A stretch of DNA of 64,000 nt from Massarina eburnea CBS 473.64 (lineage: Eukaryota > Ascomycota > Dothideomycetes > Pleosporales > Massarinaceae), in NCBI GenBank assembly GCA_010093635.1, contig MU006787.1:160374-224373 (forward strand), in the 5' to 3' direction. Under the pieces are notes generated by a model. It worked only from the letters and a program-made list of their open reading frames with translations. It was not told where the DNA came from and did no database searches. The stretch's first letter is position 1. Every line of letters starts with the position of its first letter. This document shows positions 42,162 through 52,554 of the stretch, in pieces. The translations under genes and the position numbers were made by a program.

Positions 42162-44203
42162 ATGACGACATCTCCGCTGTCAGACGACCCGCCCAAGACT
42201 GCCGTCGAGGTCGCCAAATCGGCCGATGATTTGGTGCCGAGCTCGACTGCGAGTGATATTGAAATTCACAAGTCTGGGAAAAGAGATGGAGCGGCTTTTG
42301 CCACGGGTGGCCTCAAGGCGGGATTGTACGAGCCCATTGATTCGTATGAGGGCAAGCATCGATACGATCCGAACTTTGACTGGGAGCCCGAGGAGGAGAG
42401 GAGGGTGGTGAGAAAGGTGAGGACTATAAATTTGGCCTTTCAGACGGGGATGTGTGCTAATGTCGAGCCCAGATTGATAAGAGAATTTGTACTTGGGTTT
42501 GTCTCATGTTCTTTGCGCTGCAGTTGGATCGGGGCAACATCAGTCAAGCCCTCAGTGACAACATGCTCAAAGACCTCAAGATGAGTACCAATGACTATAA
42601 TTCCGGACAAACGATTTTCTTTCTCTGTTTCTTGTTCGCGGAACTGCCGTCTCAGCTCATTAGTAAGAAGATTGGTCCGGATAACTGGATTCGTAAGTTC
42701 TCCATTTCCCATTACTGTGCCACTGGGATATAGTGCTAATGCTTTCCAGCAATTCAAATGTAGGCTATTCAGAGATAATTTGGGTGGTTGCCTGATGTTA
42801 ACTCTCGCCAGGGTGTCTTGGAGTCTTGTCGCTTCTATGCAAGCTTTCCTCAGTGGCAAGCAATCTTTCTACGCTTGCCGTGCGCTGCTAGGCCTTATCG
42901 AGGGCGGTTTTATTGTAAGTATTCTCCATAGTCTACATATGTAGCTGTAGACCGGTTCTACATCACATGACGAGATCTTGGCTAATATCGAACGAACAGC
43001 CCGATAACATCCTCTACCTCTCCTACTGGTACACCGGCTGGGAACTCCCCGCAAGACTGAGTTGGTTCTGGGTCTCCTACCAATCGACCCAGATCGTCTC
43101 TGCCTTCTTCGCCTACGGCATCCTGAGAATGGGCGGACGGAATGGCATGGAAGGATGGCGGTGGCTGTTCGCTCTCGAGGGCATGCTAACCGGTCTCATC
43201 GGCATCATCTCGTATTTCTACCTCCCGCCTTCTCCGACGCAGACGGCGAGCAAGTTCCGTGGCAAGGATGGCTGGTTCAATGAGCGTGAGGAGAAGATCA
43301 GTAAGTCCACCGATTATTTTTTGCCCTGTCACGATGTTGTGGAGAGCTCCGGTCTGACTTGGGGGTTTCTTCTTAGTGGTGAACCGTATCCTCAGAGATG
43401 ATCCTTCCAAAGGCGACATGCACAACCGACAAGCGCTTTCCCCCAAAATGCTTTGGGAGTGCGCCAAAGACTATCACATGTGGCCTATTTACCTCATCGG
43501 TCTTTCCTGGTTAATCCCCGCAACACCCATGACTTCATATCTCACCCTGCAACTCAAATCCGCCGGCTTCGGCACCTTCGACACCAACCTCCTCACCGTA
43601 AGAGCCCTCCACCCCCCCCCCCCCCCATTCTCTCCACATCCCCCGCTAACCCACACCAAGATCCCAGCCTACGTCCTCTTCATCATTCAACTCCTCTTCT
43701 GGACCTGGCTCTCGGAGAAACTCAACGAACGCTTCCTCGTAGGCCTCTGCTCGCAAATCTGGGCCCTTCCCCTCGTCATCGCCCTAAAACTTATCCCAGC
43801 CAATGCATCCCAATGGGCCCGCTTCACCCTATCCACCCTCCTCGTCGGCCACCCTTACGTCCACGCCATCCTCGTAGCCATCACCTCGCGCAACGCCGGC
43901 ACCGTCCGTACCCGCACCATCGCGTCCGCCCTGTATAATATGTTTGTCCAAGCGAGCTCGATTATCAGTCAGAATATCTATCGCGAAGACGATAAACCGC
44001 TGTATAGGAAGGGGAATACTATTCTGATTGCTATTTGCGTTTATAATTTCGCACTGTTTATTGGCGCGAAGGTTTATTATGTGGGGGTTAATCGGAGGAG
44101 GGAGAGGGTTTGGGGCGCTATGGGGAGGGAGGAGAGGGAGAGCTATTTGGAGACTACGACGGATCAGGGGAATAAAAGGTTGGATTTTAGGTTTGCGCAT
44201 TAG
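42162..44203 (+). CDS. MFS anion:cation symporter (DAL5/Soa1-like), candidate sulfonate importer
   Basis: Seven exons (42162-42416, 42473-42692, 42750-42759, 42812-42914, 43000-43300, 43377-43597, 43661-44203) give 550 aa. Exon 3 is a 10-nt microexon; it supplies PIQ and part of the next Met codon and is needed to keep the frame. About twelve membrane spans follow a soluble N-terminus. ACS-family features are visible: LDRGNISQALSDNM after the first span, CRALLGLIEGGFI, and YWYTGWELPARLSWFW. The intron at 43598-43660 contains a 15-C run. Yeast relatives carry allantoate, vitamins or sulfonates. The divergent sulfonate dioxygenase makes taurine or other sulfonates the likely cargo. Confidence 0.85.
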
Positions 44204-44918
44204 GGGAGTGAAAGAGGGTGTGTGTGTGTGTGCTGGAGGACTAGCGTGTCTGAGCTATTATCCTTCTAGACATTTTTGAAGATTTTTAGAAATCTATTTT
44301 TTCCCTTTGGAGTTCTGGATACGGAGTTTGGGGGGTTGCGGGCTTGTTGTACGTTTATGGATTGGCGTGCGTGTACGTTGACTTGATGGGTGTCGGTTAG
44401 TCAAGTAAACCCATTGTTGAAAATGTTTGTTGTGGCTAGAGAATGGTAATGGGAACTGTAATAAGTAAGAACTTTTCCGCTGAACCGTTAGTGTCGGCAG
44501 ATAGGTAGGGCAAACAGTCTGGGTGCTTCTACCTAGTCGTCTGGCTCACACACGTGCTTCTTAGATAGGATTAGCGTGTTTCGATGGAGTGGTATATAGA
44601 GTGAGGTTATGGGTAGGGTAAATCCGAATACATGGTGGTTTCCTTACCTAGTGTTTTTACAGTTAGGTGTTGGGTGTTGGGTGTTGGGTGTTGGGTGGAA
44701 TAGGAGGTGTGGTGTGTGAGATGTTTCCACATATATAGCACTAGTAAATCGATGACTAGGAAGTCGGTATTCCATATACATGATTCACATCAGGTCCTTC
44801 AAGTATCAGAAACCTATCAGGTCCCAAATCCATATATCAACGCCTAGTAACCCTCTGCCCCTTGTCTGTAGCGAAATACGTGCTAATCTCAGCCTGGACC
44901 TCCCCAGCGGCGTTCACC
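44204..44918. other. Intergenic between convergent 3' ends
   Basis: No gene seen. Contains a (GT)n run near 44217-44231 and a GGTGTTG heptamer array at 44666-44698. Confidence 0.45.
44666..44698. repeat. Tandem heptamer (GGTGTTG)4.7
   Basis: Four perfect GGTGTTG units and a partial fifth. It differs from the TTAGGG telomere repeat. Confidence 0.9.
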
Positions 44919-47563
44919 TCAGCCTTCCACGCTCCTCATAAGCAACCCATCGCTTTTCAAGAATCCCACATCCGCCCTAACCACCTTCAACGCCTCCTCA
45001 TCTCCCTCCCTCGCCTTCTTCTCCCTATCAAACGCTGTCGCCATAGCACTCGAATCCCCCACAAATACCTCCCTAAACTCCTTCTCACACCTCCCACAAA
45101 GCCTCAACCCACACCCCTCCATCATCTCATCGTCCTCACCCCCAAGGATACTAGGCTGCGTAGCACAACACCCATGCGTCGCGGGACTAAAACACATGGA
45201 GCACCACCTCAGTAACTGTTCCTGAAACGCGCGACTCCTGGGTTCCGCGGAAATCAGCTCCTCGGCCGCAGTGTCGAAGTCGTCGGAGGCAGGGATGAGA
45301 CTGGGCATGGGGTGAACATCATGGGCTTCGCAGGCGAGGATTTGGAGCCGTGCAAAGGTGCAGGTTTGACACATGGTAGTTGCGCCGTCGCCAGTTTCGC
45401 GGTGGCCGCCTGCTATCTCAGTGAAGCCGGCGCCGTTGGGCCAGGGGATTACGAGCGGAGTGCGTTCGAAGGAGCCGACGAAGCTGTAAGCAGGCATTTC
45501 GCAGAAGTTGCAGTCAGGGACGTAGTCGTCGACAGTTCCTGTGCAGAATTTGATGGGGTGGGCGAAGGAGGTGCGGATTTCACGCATGGTGCCTTTGCGC
45601 CCTTCGGCGTCTTCGAGTTCGATTTCCGGAGAGGGGTCGCGCATGGCTGTGTCGTCGTCGTTGCCGTTGTCGTCGTCTGAGGACGCTTTTTCGAGATCTT
45701 CGAGGTCGGAGGGGGAGAAGAATGTGGAATCGGGCATGTGGACGTCTGGCGCGATGTCTTTTATGTTTAGATAACCCGTTGAAGTTGCTGCCGTGTTGCT
45801 GCTCTCACCGTTCTCGACGACCTTTTTCTTGCCTTGTTTTTTCCTGGACAGCTCGAAGATGGGAGTCGAGTAGAAGGTACAAGGAACCTTTTCCTTTTTG
45901 CAGCCTTTGCACGGCCCCTTGTCTGACTTTTTCTTTATAGAGCATCGCTTCTTGAGCATGCGGCAGTTGGTGCAATCCACCCACTTCCTGTCAGGACCAC
46001 GCATGACGCGATCGATGTCTGCACGGTTCACCGTGTAGCGACTAGGCGGAAGGCCAGCCTCGCAGATTATATCATCTTCAAAGCATTCATCGCACTGCAC
46101 GCCTTGACAATCTTCGGTTTCGTAAGAGCAGGCTTCAGTACCGCGTTCAATACATTGCTTGCAGCGACCTTTCACTTTGGGCTCGATGAGTGGATGACAG
46201 TCGACATCATCCGCGGTGCATTGTGCGCAGGGAAACTCGCCGGTCTCAATCGCGGAGCAGTGTTGGAGATGTTGTCGACAACACTTGCAACCTCGAGCTT
46301 CGGGATAGCCGGTCAAATCATCGAGTTCGCCGTATGGATCTTTGACGGGGATCTGGGGCTCGCGGCCGGGTGTCGATTGGCGGAAGTAGGTGCGACGCTC
46401 TTCCTGCTCATGTTCGTCTTCTGTGTCGAGGATGGAGTGACTGGGGTGTGATTAGCGTTCGCGTTCTTGTATATGTTCACACTTGAGGATTGGTCCGCTT
46501 ACCCGTCTGGCCAATTGTCCGTTGAGTTGGTTACATTCAGTACGTTACCGAAAGCCTCGAACTTGAGCCTGACGATGAGCTTCCGGACGAACTCTTTCGG
46601 CACCTCGACCGCTTTCTGTTTTCCTTTGCCTTTGCCTTTACCTTTGGCCTTGCTCTGTTTTCTCGCCTTCGATTCAATGCGTTTCTGGGCTTCTTTTCGG
46701 GCTTCCTCTGCAGGGTCGAAGTCACCAGTACGGTCCTCGTCGATCTATGGCATGGAAGTTAGCGAATGTCTCAGTGAATCATGGGTGGCACGTACAAATG
46801 TTGTAACCCGTTTTCGGTCAATATTCTTCCTGAGTCCGTATGAAATGACCGGGTCTTCGGGGATTGACAACTCCTCATCGTCGAGCTCTTCGGAAGGCGT
46901 TGGTGAAGGTGTTCTATCTGGTTCATTCACAGTTGCCAAAGGAGTATGGCTTTGCTTTGACGAACGTTGATCGTTGTCTTTTGTATGGTCAAGGGTGAGG
47001 CTTGACATGCGTCCGCCAATACCGGTAGGTGCCTCCGACGCCCTTTCATCATCCGCATCGTCTTCACTGTCTGAATAGTCGAATGGCCCTGGACGGCTAC
47101 CAAGCAACGACAATCCGGCCTTCTTGTTCTTTCGATCGCCGTCTTCCGGTGCATTATCGTCGTTGGACGGGGAGGCGAGAGTGCTGTCATTTCCGCCGTT
47201 GCCGAACAGAGAGGGTCGTACCTTCTTCTTACTGCTGCTCTCTGGAGCTACGCTATCGAAGGACCAACTGGCGGAGGCGTCCTCTCCGTTCCCGAAAAGC
47301 GATGGGCGGCCTTTCTTTTTCCTGCCGCTCGCCTCGTCACTGTCTTCGTCTTCGACGCGTCGCGGCGACTTCTTACCCTTGTTTGGTTGAGTGATCTGTG
47401 CTGTCGCTTTAAATTCCGGCATAGGCTTCGGTGAAGAAGCCTCGTCATCAGATACCAGGCCGCCCGTTTCAAAGTCGAAAAGCACCTGGTCGCCGTCCTC
47501 GGAAAGATCGTCCGCGTCGTCTGTCCCGTGCGGCAGGTTGAAGTTGTGAGAAAAGCCAGCCAT
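44919..47563 (-). CDS. Multi-cluster cysteine protein with Zn(II)2Cys6-like motifs
   Basis: Three exons (47563-46796, 46744-46503, 46440-44919) give 843 aa. The N-terminal 250 residues are acidic/Ser-rich with a threefold repeat (KGRPSLFGNG, KVRPSLFGNG, KAGLSLLGSRPG). Then comes a basic Lys/Arg helix region (SKARKQSKAKGKGKGK). Residues 388-524 hold six CxxC-x6/7-C half-motifs: Cys388/391/398, 408/411/418, 430/433/441, 453/456/463, 493/496/503 and 514/517/524. The last pair (CTNCRMLKKRC...CKGCKKEKVPC) matches a canonical Zn(II)2Cys6 DNA-binding cluster with basic loops; the others are acidic or neutral. The C-terminal part has further Cys pairs (CNFC, CQTC, CSMC, CGRC). Probably a nuclear protein; target unknown. 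Confidence 0.75.
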
Positions 47564-48342
47564 TGTGACAAGGCTCCTGCCGCGAATGAATTGCGCTCCT
47601 ACGAAGAGTGCGTGGAAGGTAGGGAAAAGCTTTGGGGGATTGGGAGATAAGTTGTGGGAACCCAGGGGCAAGGTAAGTTAAGTAGTAAGGTAGTTTTCCT
47701 TACACCTTAATGTATACGAGTGAGAGAAAACAGCACGGAAATCAGGCAGACGGCAACTGGATATATGGCCAAGGGGCGGAAGAATTCCGAGCAAGGTGTC
47801 TTTAAAAGAGTTGTCGTTGCTGAGAGAGATGAGGGAGTCGGCGTCGGTCGATTGTTTGGGGCCGACCTCGAGACGTGCAAACGCTCAGTCCCGGATCTCG
47901 GACCGCGTACATTGAACTATGTCATGGTAATAGATATGATTATCGGAGTCTTGGAATATTCCATGGGAGAAACAGTAGAGAAGGGAATACGGAAATACAG
48001 GGATATTGTGCCTAGCGGGAAGAAGACAAACGAAGTGAGAGAGATGAGTAATTTCAGCATCCAATTGGCCGATGCACTCCTGCTTCTATGAGAGAGCAAG
48101 CCCTTTTGTCGGGGGCGATGGCTCTTCTGCCATCTTTGCGGGGAGGGGGAGCGAGAACTCAAGCATATATGAGTTGTGTATGGTCGGCAGTCCGAGTCAT
48201 TAGCACGTGATTAGTCATCTACAAGCACAGACCTGCTGGGTGGTACGAGAAAAATTGGAATCGCTACCGAAGCTCTTCCCTATCGCCTTTCCATCGCCAC
48301 CATGACACTACAAACTTCTCTCTACGCCCGGTCAGGGCCAGT
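47564..48342. promoter_or_regulatory. Divergent promoter, cysteine protein / histidine phosphatase
   Basis: A 779-bp region between divergent starts. A plus-strand frame at 47720-48091 and a minus-strand frame at 47917-48162 lack domains and are probably chance. An upstream ATG at 48302 opens a 19-codon frame that ends at 48358 and overlaps the main start at 48343, so leaky scanning could limit translation. Confidence 0.4.
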
Positions 48343-48358
48343 ATGGCGAGGCAGGTGA
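48302..48358 (+). promoter_or_regulatory. Overlapping upstream ORF
   Basis: An 18-residue frame (MTLQTSLYARSG...) out of phase with, and overlapping, the histidine phosphatase start at 48343. It would matter only if the transcript begins upstream of 48302. Confidence 0.35.
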
Positions 48359-49448
48359 AGCTGTTTCTGATCCGCCATGGCGAGACGGTAGATAATGTTG
48401 CCCAGCTCTAGTAAGAGAATTTGTCCAACTAATTGTCGGCTTCACAACTAAACCGTTCAGTGCTGGAAGCAGAGACTCAGCCCTCACCAATCATGGTCAC
48501 CAACAGGCCACCCGCTTAGGTCAACATTTCAAAGCCCTTGGCCTGTCATTTACGCACATCTTTTCTTCCCACCTACAGCGAGCAGCGAAGACGGCTGGCT
48601 TGATCAGAGACGCTCAAGCCACGCCAGCGAGCGCCAATGGCCCTGCGCAGTCAGTTCCAGATATAGTCCAGCTACCAGTGATTATGGAGCAGGGCTTTGG
48701 CTACTATGAGGGCAAGAAATTCAATGAACGGCCAGCCGAATCAAAGCTATCTGGGAAGGAGCTTCGTCGACAGTCGCACAAGGACGAGCCGGGGTTCGTC
48801 GATGTTGAGTCGAGGGAGTCAATGTGCCAGCGCGCTGATGCCTTTCTTGACGAACATCTTATGCCACTGCTGAGCCACTCGGAAGAGGACTCGGAGCGCG
48901 TCATCGCGATTGTGTCCCACGGCATCATGCTATCAGTCTTGTGGAAGCGTCTGCTTCTGCGGCTTCCGTCAAAGAGCGTCACATTGTCCCCCCAGCTCGC
49001 GGCCACTGATCACAACTCCCTCGAGCATCTTGGGGGCTGGTCGAATACCGGATATCTAGAGCTGCATTTGACGCGCGAAGTGGCGGGGGATTCAGTCGTA
49101 CCCCCCACTGATACACTCCCAGCTCCGATACCTGACCCGCCTGCACCCAACCGGGGTGAAGCTGGTCTGACGGAACCGGCGCAGCCCTTGGAAGGGTCGG
49201 AAGATTTTCCTTTGGACACAACCCCCCCGGCGCCAAAGAATGCGAGCGCGGACTGTGAACCTTCAGCGGTCGCACCCCAATCTACTTCGAACAAGCCTGC
49301 GCAAGGATGGACTACCGTCATTCGGACCATCAATGGCAAAGACCACCTCAAAGGCCTCAAGCGCACTGGCGGCGGCGTCGGAAGCTCTCGTCACGATGCC
49401 TCGCAGAAGAACATTGACAGCTTCTTCAAACGGCGGAAGCTTGAGTAA
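48343..49448 (+). CDS. Histidine phosphatase (phosphoglycerate-mutase-like) with C-terminal PIP box
   Basis: Two exons, 48343-48410 and 48461-49448, give 351 aa. The catalytic RHGET is at residues 11-15 with His12 as the phospho-acceptor. SSHLQRAAKTA and IVSHGIML supply the other core Arg and His motifs. The histidine phosphatase domain occupies about residues 5-230. A Pro-rich linker follows, then GWTTVIRTINGKDHLKGLKR. The extreme C-terminus QKNIDSFFKRRKLE (338-351) is a textbook PCNA-interacting peptide, Q-x-x-I-x-x-F-F, followed by a basic nuclear-type cluster. The protein may therefore act in the nucleus at replication or repair sites; its substrate is unknown. Confidence 0.85.
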
Positions 49449-50549
49449 CATATCCAGTCAATCAGGTAAGCATATCCGCTTTTTTTCCATTCTTCCTCTT
49501 GCAATGATGATACAACAATATTCACAGACCTGGTCTTAAATATCATGTGGACTCCTATTGATCCAACTGCTGTCTGATCTTGCATTTCCCCCCGTCCTTC
49601 TGTCACACTACACTTCGTAGAGAATCTCGCTGACAAGGGTTGCAGGTACATACTGTTTAGTGCAGGCAAACTATAAAAGGCAGTATCCCGGATAAACTAG
49701 ATGAAAAGCAAGGATTACAGGTACGGCTTGTCCCGATCTTCCCTGTCCCTTCCGATGCAATGAGGAGACAACAATTATTCACAGACCTGTTCCGAATTCC
49801 ATGTGGAGCACGATTGATCAAACATCAACTGATCTTGCACGACGAATCCAATCTATTCATTAGACTCTACACAGGATTGCTGCTAATGAATGTATAGGTG
49901 ATAACTTCTTTGTCGAGACGCGACGCCCATTGCTTCTCTCCATCATGCCCATGATCGACGAAGAAGTGCTTCGATCATGTGTGTTGCAAAGGTAGAAGCA
50001 CGTCTCTTTGCTTATGCACAATATATTAGCCGACGGATATTCAAAAGTTGGCGAGGCAGTAGGCATAGTAAATTCAATAATCACTATCACCCAGAACCAA
50101 TACACTCGTCACCATACATGTTCAATCCCACCTGATTGCGGTATAAGTGATATTTTGGGTTGGGCTAAACTTGGGGACGAAAAGGTGAAAGCTTGAAGTT
50201 TACTGTTTCGTTTTCTTCTCTTTTTGTTTTAAACTTCAGTGTTACCAGGCACTGGTAGGCCGGCTACCGCATATTCCTCTTCCCCTGCACCCATATCCGA
50301 ACTCTTGCAAAAGGAAAGATGACTATTAGTATGTTCCCAAATCCTCCCTTTCCTCGTGCCTTCGCACACCCGAAACGCAAACGCGAAGCAAAGCCTAGGC
50401 CAAAAGCAAAAATTTAAAACATCATTACAATGGTATCACGACAGCACAGCGAACAAACAATATCCGAGAAAAAGAGCACCAAATCAAATCGTGAAGACAT
50501 TATACAAGGAGTCGGAGTCGGCGCCGGAGTTGGAGTTAGCCTCTCACGC
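49449..50549. other. Intergenic, 1.1 kb, with an imperfect duplication
   Basis: No gene seen. Blocks at 49501-49588 and 49756-49840 are imperfect copies of each other. The part 50200-50440 is T- then A-rich. Confidence 0.45.
49501..49840. repeat. Imperfect direct duplication, about 85 bp, 255 bp apart
   Basis: Copies at 49501-49588 and 49756-49840 share GCAATGA-GA, ACAACAAT, TTCACAGACCTG, ATGTGGA and CTGATCTTGCA in the same order. Confidence 0.75.
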
Positions 50550-51315
50550 CTAAGCGGCCAGAAGAAGAGGAACGAAGAATGTGAGCCACCATACTTTCTC
50601 ATTGCCTCGCGATGTTCCCCATGTTCCGGTCGCGCTCGCTGCACCGGCTGCGCTGGGCGCGGGGGGGATCATGGTCGATGTCGATGAAGGTGTCGAGGAG
50701 TGTGTTGTAGATGTCGGTGTAGGGGTGGAGGGAGAGGTAGAAGTGGAAAGGGTGGTTTGTGATAAGGCGATGGGGGTGGAGCCGGATGCCGTAGAAGATA
50801 TAGCGCTGGATACCGCGGATGATGATGGGGTGGTCGTGGGTGTGGTTAGTGTTGCTGATACGGGTGTCGAGATGGCGATGCTGGGCGTTGAAATGGATGA
50901 TGAAGGAATAGACGACACTCCAGGTGTTGGCAATGGACTTGATGGCAGAAATACTCCAGAAGTCCCAGAAGTCGCGGGTATGTCGGTTGATGACGCGGTC
51001 GTGGGAACTTCAGTGTTGGACACTGCGCTCGTTGAAGATGTGATCGGCACAACGGGTGCGGGAGACCAAGGTAAAGGGGTGTACGGAACCGCTGTCGTGG
51101 ACGGAATAGTGGGTTCCAATACTGAACTCGGGACCGGAGTGAGCCAAACCGTCGTCGTCGTTGCTGGACATGTTAATGCTTACACAGCAACAGGGTGAAA
51201 GCAACTTACTGATCACTATTCCAGGTCCATAGCCTTGCCCTACTACACCCATCGACATTACGCAAAGCAGAAAAAAGCCCAATACCTTCTGCATGATGAT
51301 GGTGATGATGTTCAA
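50550..51315 (-). CDS. Secreted Ser/Thr-rich GPI-type cell-wall protein
   Basis: Two exons, 51315-51210 and 51163-50550 (46-nt intron), give 239 aa, or 232 aa if translation starts at the second ATG at 51294, which begins the cleaner signal peptide (MQKVLGFFLLCVMSMGVVGQ). After splicing the mature part begins with TTTTVWLTPVP and continues as about 170 residues almost wholly Ser, Thr, Pro, Ala and Val, a heavily O-mannosylated stalk. The C-terminus has a hydrophobic tail (VWWLTFFVPLLLAA) after a small-residue stretch, consistent with GPI addition. Nothing indicates enzymatic function; a wall structural or adhesin role is likely. Confidence 0.75.
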
Positions 51316-52554
51316 CTGGCCGACGACGTCTTCTTGAACCGCACAATTCCTGAACCTCTAGAACAAGTATCAACGAAGGTTTTAAGAAAAGCAAAGAATC
51401 CCCGTCTTTATCAAGGAGGATGTATAGATCGGCTCGAGCTACTTGTGTCAGTAGGTGGTTGGGCGCAGCCAGCCCCATCTTTTAACCACGCCTGTGTGTC
51501 GCACAGAAGCGGTGACGCGGGCCATGCTAGCGGTCTAGCAAACTTGCCACTCGCCTCAACACACCTTCTCTGAAACCTAATCATTTTCGGTCTTTGGCGA
51601 GCCGGAAATTTCTTGGTGGTTGGAATGTGAGGAGAGAGCATGTTGTGTAATTGTCTGGGGAAACGAGACGCATGATCGGGGCGCTAAATGCACTGACCAC
51701 CTATGAGAACGTTGTTCGTGGTGACACTTATACTGAGTACATTGCTACTGTCTTCTTGTACCTGCATCGTGGCGTCGTGCCTTGCATGTGAGTATCGGTA
51801 GCCATTCAGGTTTTTGTTTATGAGATGGTCTGAGACGGATTGCGGCGTCCGTGATGGTATTGACTCGCCGGTTGAGACCTCACTCACCGCTCCTGGACCC
51901 GCTACTGGACGAAGGGCCCCCCCGCCTCACGATGCTCTGTTGGTCGGCATCGAGGCACATGACAGAGACATCGCAGAGGGACTTTCCATATTCCCCGTTT
52001 GAGACCACCAACCACATGACTCCTCGGCAGCCGTCGGAGTTCGGAAGCCGACATCGAAAGCGCTGCTTGCGCCGCAACCGAAACTTTCTATAGAAACACG
52101 ACCCAGGCAAGTAGACATATGCCTGTAACGTCATCAATAGACTGATCATGGCCAGATTCTTCTGCTAGGGGTCCTGCAACTCCATGTATTGGAACCGATG
52201 ATCCATAAGCTCCGAGGCGATTGTGCCACACTTTCGGATCACCTACAGATGCGGTCATGTTGATCTCCCGAGCCATCAGGAGATCACTGTCTGATGAAAA
52301 ACTTGGTAGGTGGTGGCATGGTAGGTGGTGGCAAAAATATAGATTATGTACAGGAAGTTATGCTAAAGACGTCTAGAACGAACGATAGAGAAGGGGTATA
52401 TCCAAGCGCCTGAAAATGCTGTACTGTCCAACCCAAGAACCCCCAGACCTAGCATTGCTGCTATAAACCTTTATGTCGTGAGAAAGAAACTCCAAATGAA
52501 TGGCCCAACCTTTTTCTATATCTGTAATTCGTGAAAACCCTTCGCCATCAACCC
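51316..52554. other. Intergenic with unresolved short frames
   Basis: Minus-strand frames at 52276-52088 (MAREINMTASVGDPKVW) and 52149-51684 look partly coding-like, and a GTGAGT donor occurs near 51889. I could not join them into a supported gene. A transcript here is possible. Confidence 0.3.

Noticed and set aside
44666..44698. Internal telomere-like array
   Set aside because: Unit is GGTGTTG, not TTAGGG.
47720..48091. 123-residue plus-strand frame in a divergent promoter
   Set aside because: No recognisable features and sits between two divergent starts; likely chance.
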